Below, one piece after another: positions 8,974 to 17,585 of a stretch of DNA of 64,000 bases. Under the pieces are notes generated by a model. It made no database searches, was not told where the DNA came from, and saw nothing but the letters and a program-made list of their open reading frames with translations. Source of the DNA: Dehalococcoidia bacterium (GTDB lineage Bacteria; Chloroflexota; Dehalococcoidia; DSTF01; JALHUB01); contig JASEFU010000004.1 of assembly GCA_030018455.1 (NCBI GenBank), positions 111,548 through 175,547 on the forward strand, written 5' to 3'. The number at the start of each line of letters is the position of its first letter. Positions within the stretch are counted from its first letter, which is position 1. The position numbers and the translations under genes were made by a program.

Positions 8974-9018
8974 GTGGCACCACGAAAGGTGTTCTGCGGT
9001 CGCCTTCAGGGAGGGTGA
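8974..9018 (+). CDS. Putative 14-residue leader ORF coupled to accC
   Basis: GTG-initiated reading frame (M-A-P-R-K-V-F-C-G-R-L-Q-G-G) with AAGAAGGAG nine bases upstream and a stop that overlaps the accC start (GTGA at 9015-9018). The arrangement would let ribosomes finishing the short peptide re-initiate at accC. The ORF is too short to be tested by composition, so it is a hypothesis resting on its ribosome site and the overlap. Confidence 0.3.
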   Translation: MAPRKVFCGRLQGG

Positions 9019-10550
9019 AGGTGTTCAAGAAGCTCCTTATCGCCAACCGTGGCGAGATCGCTTTACGAGTGATGCGCACCTGCCGTGAGATGGGCATCTC
9101 CTGCGTCGCGGTTTACTCCGACGTCGACCGTGCGGCCCTCCACGTCCGTTACGCTGACGAAGCGTACCTGCTGGGTTCCGGCGCGCCGAAAGAGAGCTAC
9201 CTCAACATCGAACGCATCGTCGAGATCGCGCGGAGGTGCGGCGCCGAGGCCATCCACCCCGGGTACGGCTTTCTTGCGGAGAACGCCGCCTTTGTCGACG
9301 CGTGCAACGAGAACGGCATCGTCTTCATCGGGCCATCTTCCGAGACGATGCGGATTATGGGCGACAAAGTGGCGGCGCGGCGTCTGGTGGCGAGCGCGGG
9401 TGTGCCCGTAGTGCCGGGTGAGGACAACGTGAGGACGGCGCTTGAGGCGCTGACGGCGGCGGAGCGGCTCGGCTATCCGGTGCTCATAAAGGCGGTCGCC
9501 GGTGGTGGGGGGAAGGGCATCCGCGTCGTGCACGGCGTGCGCGACATGGAAGCGGCCCTGAGCATCGCCGGCAGCGAGGCGGCGAGCGCGTTCGGCGACC
9601 ACAACCTCTACATCGAAAAGCTGCTCGATCCGGTGCGTCACGTGGAGGTGCAGTTTGTGGCCGACGGCGCCGGCAACGTCCTCGTCTTCGGGGAGCGCGA
9701 GTGTTCAATACAGCGGCGCCATCAGAAACTCGTTGAGGAATCGCCGTCGACGGCTCTCAGTCCGTCCCAGCGCGAGAGCATGTGCAGCGCCACCGTCACC
9801 GTCGCCCGGGCGTCGGGCTACGCCAACGCGGGCACGGTCGAATTCCTGCTCGATGCGGGCGGCGACTTCTACTTTCTCGAGATAAACAGCCGGCTACAGG
9901 TGGAGCACCCGGTGACGGAGATGATAAGCGGCATGGACCTGGTGGCGGAGCAGATCCGCGTCGCCGCTGGCGAGGGGCTCTCGCGACGGCAGGAGGAGAT
10001 CGTCCTGAGCGGCTGGGCGCTGGAGTGTCGCATCACCGCCGAAAACCCGTACGACGACTTCCTTCCCTCGCTGGGCCGCGTCGATTACGTCAGCGAGCCC
10101 CACGGCCCGGGGATCCGCGTTGACAGCGCGCTCTACTCCGGCTGCGATCTCCCGTACTATTACGATCCCATGGTTGCCAAGGTCATCGCCTGGGGACGCA
10201 CGCGCGACGAAGCAATCCGACGTATGCGGCGGGCTCTCCGCGAATTCGTAGTTGTGGGCGTTGATACGAACATACCCTTCCATCTGCAGTTGCTCGACGA
10301 CCGGCGCTTCCTGGACGGGCAGCTTCACACGCGCTTCCTTGACGACTTCACGATGTTTCCCGCCGAGCAGGATGACGAACGGAACGCCGCCCTGGCGGCC
10401 GCTGCCGTCCTCACCCATCAGAAGACAAACCACCGGGCGCCCACGCCGGAATACGATGACGGCAGCCGATGGCGCGCGGCAGGCAGGCTGGCAGAAGCCA
10501 GAGCGACGACCTGGCCGAGAGGTCCGCAGTGGGGAAGAAGTATCGGCTGA
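9015..10550 (+). CDS. accC: Biotin carboxylase subunit of an acyl-CoA carboxylase
   Basis: 511-residue ATP-grasp enzyme that carboxylates the biotin cofactor with bicarbonate and ATP. The N-terminus KKLLIANRGEIALRVMRTCR and the motifs HPGYGFLAEN, AGGGGKGIRVV, RDCS-type GERECSIQRRHQKLVEE, FLEINSRLQVEHPVTEM and the Arg of ALECRITAENP are all present. The GTG start has AGGGAGG immediately upstream. The next gene encodes a biotin carrier and overlaps the 3' end by 22 bases. No carboxyltransferase subunit lies in the window, so acetyl-CoA, propionyl-CoA or another acceptor cannot be decided. The C-terminal 60 residues are low in similarity to the usual end. Confidence 0.93.
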   Translation: MKVFKKLLIANRGEIALRVMRTCREMGISCVAVYSDVDRAALHVRYADEAYLLGSGAPKESYLNIERIVEIARRCGAEAIHPGYGFLAENAAFVDACNENGIVFIGPSSETMRIMGDKVAARRLVASAGVPVVPGEDNVRTALEALTAAERLGYPVLIKAVAGGGGKGIRVVHGVRDMEAALSIAGSEAASAFGDHNLYIEKLLDPVRHVEVQFVADGAGNVLVFGERECSIQRRHQKLVEESPSTALSPSQRESMCSATVTVARASGYANAGTVEFLLDAGGDFYFLEINSRLQVEHPVTEMISGMDLVAEQIRVAAGEGLSRRQEEIVLSGWALECRITAENPYDDFLPSLGRVDYVSEPHGPGIRVDSALYSGCDLPYYYDPMVAKVIAWGRTRDEAIRRMRRALREFVVVGVDTNIPFHLQLLDDRRFLDGQLHTRFLDDFTMFPAEQDDERNAALAAAAVLTHQKTNHRAPTPEYDDGSRWRAAGRLAEARATTWPRGPQWGRSIG

Positions 10551-11044
10551 AGCTGGGGGAAGAGGATATTCAGGCCGAGGTGGAGGATGCCGCGGACGGG
10601 ACGCGCGTTTCCATCGACGGGGCCTGGCACGACATAAGCATCGAGCGGATCGGTGACAGCGCTCAGTACTCGCTGATCATTGATGGACGCCCGTATCGTC
10701 TCTTCGCCGAACAGACGCCTCACGGCTACTGCCTGATCGTCAACGGTCGGAGCTACAACGTAGTCACTCTGCGCACGTCCTCGCGCGGCCCCGCGCCCGG
10801 CGACATCGCCGCCGCACCGACGGCCGAGGGCGAATGGGTCCTGTCGTCGCCGATGACGGGAGTCGTGCAAAAGATCTTCGTGTCGCTGAACGACGTGGTG
10901 GAACCGGGTGAGGTGCTGATGATAATTGAGGGCATGAAGATGCAGAATGAGCTGCGCGCGCGTCACGGCGGCCAGGTGAAGGCGATATACGTCAGCGTGG
11001 GCCAGCAGGTGGAGAAAGGAACGCCGCTGCTGGTCCTGCTCTGA
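10529..11044 (+). CDS. Biotin/lipoyl attachment protein (biotin carboxyl carrier subunit)
   Basis: About 171 residues. The C-terminal 75 residues are a biotinyl domain with the attachment motif EGMKM (Lys137), preceded by SPMTGVVQKIFVSLNDVVEPG. The N-terminal half is a beta-rich region (KYRLKLGEEDIQAEVEDA, NGRSYNV) like the BT domain of propionyl- or acyl-CoA carboxylases. It carries the carboxylated biotin from the AccC-type subunit to the carboxyltransferase. The GTG start has GAGAGG upstream and overlaps the accC end by 22 bases; an ATG at 10469 would add 20 unlikely residues. Its last 82 bases are antisense to the YihY-family gene. Confidence 0.88.
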   Translation: MGKKYRLKLGEEDIQAEVEDAADGTRVSIDGAWHDISIERIGDSAQYSLIIDGRPYRLFAEQTPHGYCLIVNGRSYNVVTLRTSSRGPAPGDIAAAPTAEGEWVLSSPMTGVVQKIFVSLNDVVEPGEVLMIIEGMKMQNELRARHGGQVKAIYVSVGQQVEKGTPLLVLL

Positions 11045-12099
11045 CCGCGGGCTGCCGGTGTTCTTTTTCGGGGTTCCATTACCGAGAGTCCGCCCATCAT
11101 TCCCGCCAGAACCGACCAACCGGCCGGCAACGGTGTCACTGCGGCATTCGTGCGCCCTGAACGAGAGTCCGCGGGCGGCCCGGACCGGGAAGCCGGCGTC
11201 CTCCGGAAAGGAAGCGGCCGCGCCTGTGGCTGTGGCGTCGGCTTCTCAGCAGGGCCGCCTCCGACTCTCTCTTGCTCCAGCACCGCGTTAACCTGGGCGC
11301 CGAGCAGGAATATGAAACTGGTGAGGTAGAGCCATATCAGCAGGATGACGACGCCTCCCAGGGCGCCGTAGGTGGAGTTGTACGACCCGAAGTTGGATAC
11401 GTAGAGGCCGAAGAGATGGGTCGCGAGAAGCCAGCCGGCGGTGAAGAGTACCGAGCCAGGCGTAATCCATCTGAACGGAAGGTTCTTGTTCGGCGTGGCC
11501 CAGTACAGGAAAGCGATAGCGAGCAGGATGGCGGCGATGGCAAGGGGCCAGCGCACGAAGGTGAATAGCGTAGTCGCTGCGCCGCTGAGGCCCATCCTTT
11601 CCGCGATATCCACGCCCGCCGCCTGCCCGACGACGAGGGTCAGGAACGCGAGTATGACGGCCGCGCCTGCCAGCAGCGTCAGGCTGAGCGCGAGGAGATA
11701 CTTACGCCAGAGCGGGCGCTTCTCTTCCACGTCGTGCACACGATTCATCCCCTTGATAATCGTGTTGACGCCGCTGGAGGCGGCCCATACAGCGCCGATG
11801 ATGCCGATGGAGAGGAGGCCGGGGTTGGTGCCGGCAAGGATGCTGTCCAACTGCTCGCGGAGGACGCTGGCGGCGTCGTCAGGGATTGTGTCGCCGATGG
11901 CGTTGATAATGCGATCGGTCGGGTCGTCGACATTGAAGACGTCGGTCACGAACCCGGCGAAAGCGGCGATGAAGATGAAGAACGGGAAGAGAGCGAGGAA
12001 GAACCGGTACGACATCTCGGCGGCCAGGCCGCTCAGATCGTTACCGGATATCTTTTTGATAAAGGTCTTCGCGAGGTCAATCCAGCGCTGAAGGCGCAT
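10963..12099 (-). CDS. YihY/virulence factor BrkB family membrane protein
   Basis: 378 residues. Six membrane segments and the family signatures are visible: LAAEMSYRFFLALFPFFIF near the N-terminus, WAASSGVNTIIKGMN, and WLLATHLFGLYVSNFG with YGALGGVVILLIWLYLTSF. Once thought to be RNase BN, the family is now described as an inner-membrane protein of unclear function. The ATG chosen has AAGGAG six bases upstream; the Met at 12117 lacks one. After residue 280 a Pro/Arg-rich tail replaces the usual end, and its last 27 codons are antisense to the biotin carrier gene. Confidence 0.88.
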   Translation of the reverse strand: MRLQRWIDLAKTFIKKISGNDLSGLAAEMSYRFFLALFPFFIFIAAFAGFVTDVFNVDDPTDRIINAIGDTIPDDAASVLREQLDSILAGTNPGLLSIGIIGAVWAASSGVNTIIKGMNRVHDVEEKRPLWRKYLLALSLTLLAGAAVILAFLTLVVGQAAGVDIAERMGLSGAATTLFTFVRWPLAIAAILLAIAFLYWATPNKNLPFRWITPGSVLFTAGWLLATHLFGLYVSNFGSYNSTYGALGGVVILLIWLYLTSFIFLLGAQVNAVLEQERVGGGPAEKPTPQPQARPLPFRRTPASRSGPPADSRSGRTNAAVTPLPAGWSVLAGMMGGLSVMEPRKRTPAARGQSRTSSGVPFSTCWPTLTYIAFTWPP

Positions 12100-12434
12100 C
12101 GTGAAGCTCCTTCTCATGATATTGCCGCCTGCCGGGGGCCGTTTCAGTGGCGGGGTACCGAAAGGCCCTCCGGTGGCGACATCATCTTACATCATAGGAG
12201 GCTGCTATTGAGAAAAAATGAAGCGCGCTGCGTGGGGCGTGAAGGCTGCGTGAACAATAGCGCGCGTTCTGAATCTGCGACGTCAAGCCTACATGGAGTG
12301 GACTTCACTTCTCTCAGACCCTTCCCTCTTGACCCCGCGCTTTCCGAAGGCTACTGTATGAGCCCCAAGGGGTGAGGAGGCAGGGACAGCGGGGACGGGC
12401 CTCCTTCCAGTCGGGATTCTTTCGGAGGCCCTGT
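12100..12434 (+). promoter_or_regulatory. Intergenic region with a candidate promoter for the Tat lipoprotein gene
   Basis: 335 bases between divergent genes. A TTGACC (12329-12334) and TACTGT (12352-12357) pair spaced 17 bases could serve the plus-strand gene at 12435; the -10 match is weak. GGAGG at 12424-12428 is the ribosome site. I see no gene or repeat in the rest. Confidence 0.3.
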
Positions 12435-13367
12435 ATGGTGCTCGGACATCATATAAGCAGACGTCGGTTTCTCATTCTGACGGCAATGGCGGGAGCGGCC
12501 GCCGGCCTTGGCCTTTCCTGCCGGCCTCCGCCGCCTTCGCCGGCCGTCCCTCTGCGCGGACGCGCCCAGGGCCCTTGCCACCTGGCGTGGGCCTGGAAGT
12601 TCGCCGTCGACGGCCCGCCCGAGCAGGTCGCCTCGGTACTCGCGCAGCATAACCTGGGCATCATTCTCAAGACTCATACCGGCACGCAGTGGATGTCGAC
12701 GCAGGACACGTCGCCCTACGCCGTCACAGGGCCGGTGCAGGTCGCGGTGCTGGCGGACTACTTCGAGAGCTACGGTATCCCCTTTCACACGTACTGCGTG
12801 CTCCACGGCGTCGACCCGGTACGGGAGGCGGAGATGTGCGCGGACGTCGCCAGCGCCGGCGCGCGAAGCGTCATCGTCGACCTGGAGCCGTACGACGGGT
12901 ACTGGCGGGGCACGCCGGAGGGGGCGATTGCGTTCGGTCAGGAGTTCCGGCGCAGGCAGCCGGGTGGCGTCCTGCACCTTTGCGTCGAGCCCCGGCCGTG
13001 GCAGCTCTCGCGGGTGCCCGCGGCCGAGTTTGCGTCCTTCAGTCAGGCCGTCGTGCCCATGGTCTACTGGGAGTCGTTCAACACGGCGGAGAACGTCAGG
13101 CTCTTCCAGCAACATGGCTTTCCTCCCGGACCGGAGGGCGTGACGCCGGAGTTTCTGCTCGACGTGACGCAGAGCGTGCTGGGCGGCTACGGGCTGCCGA
13201 TAATTCCCATCGGCCAGGGCGCGTCGACGATCGAGAAGTGGAAGCGCTTCGTGGTGAGGGCGTCGCAACTGGGGATGAGCAGCGTGTCGGCGTGGCGGTA
13301 CGGCGTCACCAACCCTGATGTCTGGATGCTGCTGAAGTACTGCAAGCCCGCCGGCCTGACCTGGTAG
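12435..13367 (+). CDS. Tat-type lipoprotein, hypothetical
   Basis: 310 residues. The N-terminus has a twin-arginine signal (ISRRRFLILTAMAGAAAG) ending in a lipobox-like LGLSC, so it is likely exported folded and lipid-anchored. The mature part looks like a TIM barrel: HLAWAWKFAVDGPPEQVA, SVIVDLEPYDGYW with acidic residues on a strand end, LCVEPRPWQLS, and VPMVYWESFNT. This is reminiscent of glycoside-hydrolase-like barrels but I cannot name the family. GGAGG lies eight bases before the ATG; an in-frame start at 12372 would destroy the signal peptide. Confidence 0.8.
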   Translation: MVLGHHISRRRFLILTAMAGAAAGLGLSCRPPPPSPAVPLRGRAQGPCHLAWAWKFAVDGPPEQVASVLAQHNLGIILKTHTGTQWMSTQDTSPYAVTGPVQVAVLADYFESYGIPFHTYCVLHGVDPVREAEMCADVASAGARSVIVDLEPYDGYWRGTPEGAIAFGQEFRRRQPGGVLHLCVEPRPWQLSRVPAAEFASFSQAVVPMVYWESFNTAENVRLFQQHGFPPGPEGVTPEFLLDVTQSVLGGYGLPIIPIGQGASTIEKWKRFVVRASQLGMSSVSAWRYGVTNPDVWMLLKYCKPAGLTW

Positions 13368-13403
13368 CGCCGCCCCGGCTTTCTCTCCCCCATCCGCTCG
13401 TCA

Positions 13404-13598
13404 TCAGCCGGATTCGCTCTTCGGCCTGGCCTCGCGCTCTCTTCTGGGGCGCGGACGCGCGCGCTCGCCGCTCGCGAACATGAGCGCGGCAAGCGACAGA
13501 CCGAACATGGTTGCCGTCCACTTCATCTGGGCGTCGATAACGCCCGACCAGAGGAGCCCTATGAGGATTGCCAGCGTTACCAGGAAGATGTTCGACAT
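13404..13598 (-). CDS. Small membrane protein, hypothetical
   Basis: 64 residues: two hydrophobic stretches (IFLVTLAILIGLLW and MFGLSLAALMFA) and a strongly basic, Arg/Pro-rich tail expected to face the cytoplasm. AAAGGA lies just upstream of the ATG and a perfect TATAAT occurs at 13632-13637. No family recognised. Composition and ribosome site argue that it is real. Confidence 0.65.
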   Translation of the reverse strand: MSNIFLVTLAILIGLLWSGVIDAQMKWTATMFGLSLAALMFASGERARPRPRREREARPKSESG

Positions 13599-13673
13599 CT
13601 CGATTCCTTTCGAGCTCGGGCCTACGGCTCGATTATAGCATCACGCGCGGCGCCTCGCGGGGAAGCGTTCTTA

Positions 13674-13702
13674 TTGAGGCGGGAGAGCGCATCGTGTAGA
13701 AT
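13674..13702 (+). promoter_or_regulatory. Sigma70-type promoter of tRNA-Gly
   Basis: TTGAGG, 17-base spacer, TAGAAT. Transcription would begin near 13709, about 38 bases before the tRNA 5' end. Confidence 0.6.
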
Positions 13703-13746
13703 GGTGAAGGCGCCGCGAGGGAAGGGCGCCGCCTCTGTGACTGAGA

Positions 13747-13821
13747 GCGGGGGTAGCTCAGCGGAAGAGCTCCTGCCTTCCAAGCAGGACGTCGCGGGTT
13801 CGAATCCCGTCCCCCGCTCCA
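13747..13821 (+). tRNA. tRNA-Gly(TCC)
   Basis: Complete cloverleaf: acceptor GCGGGGG pairs with CCCCCGC, D-arm GCTC/GAGC, anticodon arm CCTGC/GCAGG with loop CTTCCAA giving anticodon TCC, T-arm GCGGG/CCCGT with TTCGAAT, and an encoded CCA. Reads GGA and, by wobble, GGG codons. The mature 5' end is 13747 and the acceptor pairs end at 13817. Flanked by single-copy genes; no other tRNA is nearby. Confidence 0.97.
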
Positions 13822-14025
13822 CTCCTTTTTCCAATCCCACCTTGTCACCTTTGCGCTGATTCGACTCGTGGCGGTTGGTTGTCTGTCGGGCAATGCTTGT
13901 GTGATCCGGCGGCGGGACAATTAAAGGAAGACACGGGCCCGGCGAACGCGGGGGCCCGTCAAGATTGCGAGGAGAGGGCGCAGCTTCGAGTTGTGAAGCC
14001 GTGACGGTCGCAGAAGGAGGAGGAA

Positions 14026-15012
14026 ATGGTAGCGGAGAGAGAGCCGGCGCCTGGGCCGGAGGAATGGGAAGTCGTTATCAGCCGTGTATTCGATGCCCCG
14101 CGTGAGCTCGTCTTTAAGGCGTGGACGGATTGCGGTCTGTTCCGACGATGGTGGGGGCCGAAAGGCTACACTACCCCGTTTTGTCAGATTGATGCCCGTC
14201 CCGGCGGCCAGTTTCTCAGTTCAATGAGGTCGCCGGAAGGGCAGGACTACTGGAGCAAGGGCGTCTGCCGTGAGCTGGTTGCGCCGGAGCGGCTGGTGAT
14301 GACGGACTCCTTCGCGGACGAGAAGGGGAACATCGTGCCGGCCTCATACTACGGGATGGGTCGGGACTGGCCCATCGAGATGCTGATATCGGTGAGGCTG
14401 GAAGAGGACGAAGGCGGGACGCGGCTCACTCTCAGGCACGGGGGCACGGGCGCGGTGAGCGCCGAGGCGCGGCGCGACATGGAGCAGGGCTGGAACGAGA
14501 GTTTCGACAAACTCGTTGAACTGCTGCAAGAGGAGATGAGGCTGGGGACGCGCTTCGTTGCCGAGCCGGGCAGTCAGACGGTACTCGTCAGCCGGATATA
14601 CGACGCGCCGCGAGAGCGCCTGTTCAAGTTGTTCACGGACCCCGCGTTGATACCGGAATGGTGGGGGCCGAAAACGATGACGACTACCGTCGACAGGATG
14701 AACGTGAGGGCAGGCGGGAAGTGGCGGATTGTCCAGCGCGACGCGGACGGAAACGAGTTCGCCTTCAAAGGCGTTTATCACGACGTTTCACGCCCTGAGC
14801 GCGTCGTCAACACGTTCGAGCACGAAGGCGAGCCCGGACACGTGATGCTCGAGACCGTTACGTTCGAAGAGATGGGCGACAAGACGAAGGCGACGGACAG
14901 GGTGGTCTTCCAGACCGTCGAGGACCGGGATGCGGCTGTCCAATCGGGTATGGAAAGCGGCGCCGTCGAGAGCATGGAGCGCATGGCGGAGCTCATAGCC
15001 AAGCTGGAGTGA
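14026..15012 (+). CDS. Tandem SRPBCC (AHSA1-like) domain protein
   Basis: 328 residues made of two copies of the AHSA1/START-like fold, about 1-165 and 180-328. Each begins with the same pattern (SRVFDAPRELVFKAWTD and SRIYDAPRERLFKLFTD), has the WWGPK turn and the PGG/AGG strand, and ends with an amphipathic helix (GWNESFDKLVELL; MESMERM-like). Single-domain homologues bind hydrophobic ligands or Hsp90; the double form is uncommon but known in Chloroflexota and Actinobacteria-like genomes. AGAAGGAGGAGG precedes the ATG. No cofactor residues can be named. Confidence 0.9.
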   Translation: MVAEREPAPGPEEWEVVISRVFDAPRELVFKAWTDCGLFRRWWGPKGYTTPFCQIDARPGGQFLSSMRSPEGQDYWSKGVCRELVAPERLVMTDSFADEKGNIVPASYYGMGRDWPIEMLISVRLEEDEGGTRLTLRHGGTGAVSAEARRDMEQGWNESFDKLVELLQEEMRLGTRFVAEPGSQTVLVSRIYDAPRERLFKLFTDPALIPEWWGPKTMTTTVDRMNVRAGGKWRIVQRDADGNEFAFKGVYHDVSRPERVVNTFEHEGEPGHVMLETVTFEEMGDKTKATDRVVFQTVEDRDAAVQSGMESGAVESMERMAELIAKLE

Positions 15013-15151
15013 GGCTCATAGCGGCGCTATCCGTCGTTGAAAAGGCGAGGAGCGGTCGACGGCGCGTCTGACATGCGACCTCCGTGATCCGGAGCACCCG
15101 CCGGGCGGAGACGGGGCATCGGCAAGACTTGTAGAAGTATGATAACCGTGA

Positions 15152-15168
15152 ATGAGGCGACGCCTCAT
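15152..15168. terminator. Hairpin between convergent genes
   Basis: ATGAGGCG-A-CGCCTCAT, a perfect inverted repeat that includes the stop codon of the PoxB-like gene on minus. There is no clear T-run, so terminator function is tentative. Confidence 0.35.
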
Positions 15169-16919
15169 ATTATTTCACGGACCCTGTCGCTGAGGACTGT
15201 AAGCACGATCTTCGTGCGGTTCGGCTCGCCGCGCGCGAGCGCCTCGGCGAACGCCCGCACCTGCGCGAGCGTGATCTTCGGCGGCCACGGCGGCTCGTTC
15301 GGGTCTACAAGCGCCTCGACCACAGCCGGCCCGGGGTAACTGAGCGCTTCCTTCAGCACGGGGCCTGCATCCTGGGGCCTTTCGATGGTGAAACCCGCCG
15401 CCCCGAATGACCGCGCGACCATCGCGAAATCGACCGGTTGCAGCTCTACGGCGAACTCGGGGTTGCCCTCGAAGATCATCTGCTCCCAGCGGATCTCACC
15501 GTAGAAGTTGTTCTTGAAGATGACTACTTTGACCGGCAGGTCGTACTTGACGCAGGTCGCGAGCTCGCCCATGAGCATCGTAAAGCCGCCGTCACCCACG
15601 ACCGCTACGCATAGACGGTCGGGGAAGGCGACCTGCGCCGCGATGGTGTAGGGGAACCCGTTCGCCATGGTGGCCAGGTTGCCGCTGAGCGAGAACTTCG
15701 TCCCGTTGCGCATCCGGATGTGGCGGGCGGCCCAGGTGGCGATCGTGCCGCTGTCTGCCGAGACGATCGCGTCGTCGGTCAACAGCTTGTCGAGCTCGTG
15801 CGCTACCACCTGCGGCTTCATCGGCATGTCGCGTCGGGTTCCCCGCTCCTCCATGAGCTCCCACCAGTTACGCATCCCGTTTTGCGCCTTCTCCAGGAAT
15901 TTGCGGTCCTCTTTCCGCTGCAGGAAGGGGATGAGCGAACGCAGGACGTCGTGGGAGTCGCCGGGCAGCGGCAGCTCGACGGGGTAGCGCTGGCCGATGC
16001 GCGACGGATCGATGTCGATTTGCACCGCCCGCGCCTGGCCGGGCTTGGGATAGTACTCAAGGTAAGGGAAGCTGCTGCCCACGATCAGCAGGGTGTCGCA
16101 CTCCTCCATCGCCTCCTGAGATGGGAGGGTGCCCAGAAGCCCGATGCCGCCTGTGGTGTAAGGACTGGTATCGGACACTACGCTCTTTCCCAGCAGTGCC
16201 TTGATTATGGGGGCGGCGAGCAGTTCGGCCACCTGCTCCAGTTCGGCTCCCGCGTTCAGAGCTCCCTGTCCCGCAAGAATGGCGACCCTGCGGCCCTCGT
16301 TCAAGATCCGCGCTGCTTCCTGTAGGTCTTCCAGAGGGGGACAGCCGTGGATGCGGCCGAATATGTCCGCGCTGTGGCCGCGGATATTCCCCGGTGAGCG
16401 GTGCTCGTGGGAGGTAGTCTGCGCCTGCACGTCCTTTGGTATTGTGAGACAGGAGACGCCGCGCATCGAAAGGGCGCGCCGCATCGCCTCGTCCACGGCG
16501 TTGTCGACGTGGGCGGGGCCCGTCACGAGCTCACTGTAGACGGCGACGTCGGAGAAGAGCCGCTCCAGGTCGACGTCCTGCTGAAAGCGTGTGCCGATGA
16601 GGTCGTGGAAAGTGTGCCCTGTGATGGCGAGAACGGGCTGACCGTCGAGCTTGGCGTCGTAGAGGCCGTTCAGGAGGTGGATGCCGCCGGGACCGCTGGT
16701 GGCGATGCACGTGCCGAGGCGGCCGGTGAACTTGGCGTAGCCGCAGGCGGCGAAGGCAGCCGACTCCTCGTGGCGCACTTGTATGAAACGGATCTTGTCC
16801 TGGCGCTTGCGCAGCGCCTCGAAGAGAGGGTTCACGCCGTCGCCGGGCAGCCCAAAGATCGTGTCCACTCCCCAGTCGATGATCCGCTCGATGAGCAGGT
16901 CGGCCGTCGTCTTCGCCAT
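15165..16919 (-). CDS. poxB: ThDP-dependent pyruvate oxidase/dehydrogenase-like enzyme
   Basis: 584 residues with the three domains of acetolactate synthase/pyruvate oxidase enzymes. The N-terminal PYR domain carries the activating Glu in FIQVRHEESAAFAACGYAK, the middle FAD-like domain spans about 190-330, and the C-terminal PP domain has the ThDP motif GDGGFTMLMG with NN 28 residues on (FKNNFYGEIRW). Similarity is closest to PoxB-type pyruvate:quinone dehydrogenase rather than IlvB, judging by GLPGDGVNPLFEAL and GTRFQQDVDL. It would decarboxylate pyruvate to acetate (or acetyl phosphate). No C-terminal membrane-binding helix is obvious. Symbol is by similarity. Confidence 0.82.
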   Translation of the reverse strand: MAKTTADLLIERIIDWGVDTIFGLPGDGVNPLFEALRKRQDKIRFIQVRHEESAAFAACGYAKFTGRLGTCIATSGPGGIHLLNGLYDAKLDGQPVLAITGHTFHDLIGTRFQQDVDLERLFSDVAVYSELVTGPAHVDNAVDEAMRRALSMRGVSCLTIPKDVQAQTTSHEHRSPGNIRGHSADIFGRIHGCPPLEDLQEAARILNEGRRVAILAGQGALNAGAELEQVAELLAAPIIKALLGKSVVSDTSPYTTGGIGLLGTLPSQEAMEECDTLLIVGSSFPYLEYYPKPGQARAVQIDIDPSRIGQRYPVELPLPGDSHDVLRSLIPFLQRKEDRKFLEKAQNGMRNWWELMEERGTRRDMPMKPQVVAHELDKLLTDDAIVSADSGTIATWAARHIRMRNGTKFSLSGNLATMANGFPYTIAAQVAFPDRLCVAVVGDGGFTMLMGELATCVKYDLPVKVVIFKNNFYGEIRWEQMIFEGNPEFAVELQPVDFAMVARSFGAAGFTIERPQDAGPVLKEALSYPGPAVVEALVDPNEPPWPPKITLAQVRAFAEALARGEPNRTKIVLTVLSDRVREII

Positions 16920-17137
16920 AGCGTGGCTCCTTTCATCCTCTCGCGGAAGGTTGCGTTCTTGATCGTCATATTAGGTCGGTCCCATAACAAATTGGTGAAG
17001 AAAAAGGCAAAGGCGTTAACGGAACGTAAATGCTTCTCTGCGCCTGGCCGGGCTGCGGCTGGTGCGAGGCCGCGATCTATGGGATAGACTAATTGCCGAG
17101 CGGCCGTGGATGCGGCAAGGGAGAAAGGAGGCAACAC

Positions 17138-17560
17138 ATGGCGCTCACTTCCGAAGAGATACGTGTGTTCCTCGGCCAGCCGAACATCGCGGTAATGGCG
17201 ACGGTCCGGCCGGACGGGCGGCCTCACGCCGTGCCCATCTGGTACGAGTACGATGACGGAGAGTTCGTCTTTCACATGGGGCCGACGTCGGTGCGCTACC
17301 GGAACCTTCTTCGCAACAACAGGGCTTCTCTCTGCATCGATACGAGGACCCCGCCTTACAAGGCCGTGATCGTCGAGGGCGAGGTCGATCTGCTCGAGGG
17401 GCTGGACGACGAACGGACGGAACGGATGGCCGCGCACTACCTGGGAGAGAGGGCGGGCAAACGGTACGCCGCGTCGGTAAAAGGTACGCGCGTCATTATC
17501 GGACGGCTGCGGCCCAAGCGGACGATCTCCTGGGACTACGGGAAGGGCGACGACCCGTAG
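17138..17560 (+). CDS. PPOX-class (pyridoxamine phosphate oxidase-like) flavin/F420-binding protein
   Basis: 140-residue split barrel. Core motifs: FLGQPNIAVMATVRPDGRPHAVPIW with the conserved substrate-entry strand, VRYRNLLRNNRASLCID, VEGEVDLL and the C-terminal RVIIGRLRPKRTISWDYGK. Family members use FMN or F420 to reduce diverse substrates; which one cannot be read here. AGGAGG precedes this ATG, so the in-frame start at 17093 is unlikely. The next gene converges, 25 bases away. Confidence 0.88.
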   Translation: MALTSEEIRVFLGQPNIAVMATVRPDGRPHAVPIWYEYDDGEFVFHMGPTSVRYRNLLRNNRASLCIDTRTPPYKAVIVEGEVDLLEGLDDERTERMAAHYLGERAGKRYAASVKGTRVIIGRLRPKRTISWDYGKGDDP

Positions 17561-17585
17561 CAGCTTACCCCCGGAGAACCGGCGC

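Noticed and set aside
13622..13920. Two minus-strand open frames antisense to the tRNA (72 and 95 codons) with SNPRRPAWKAGALPL-like sequence
   Set aside because: This peptide arises from antisense translation of tRNA-Gly and is a well-known annotation artefact; the tRNA is unambiguous.
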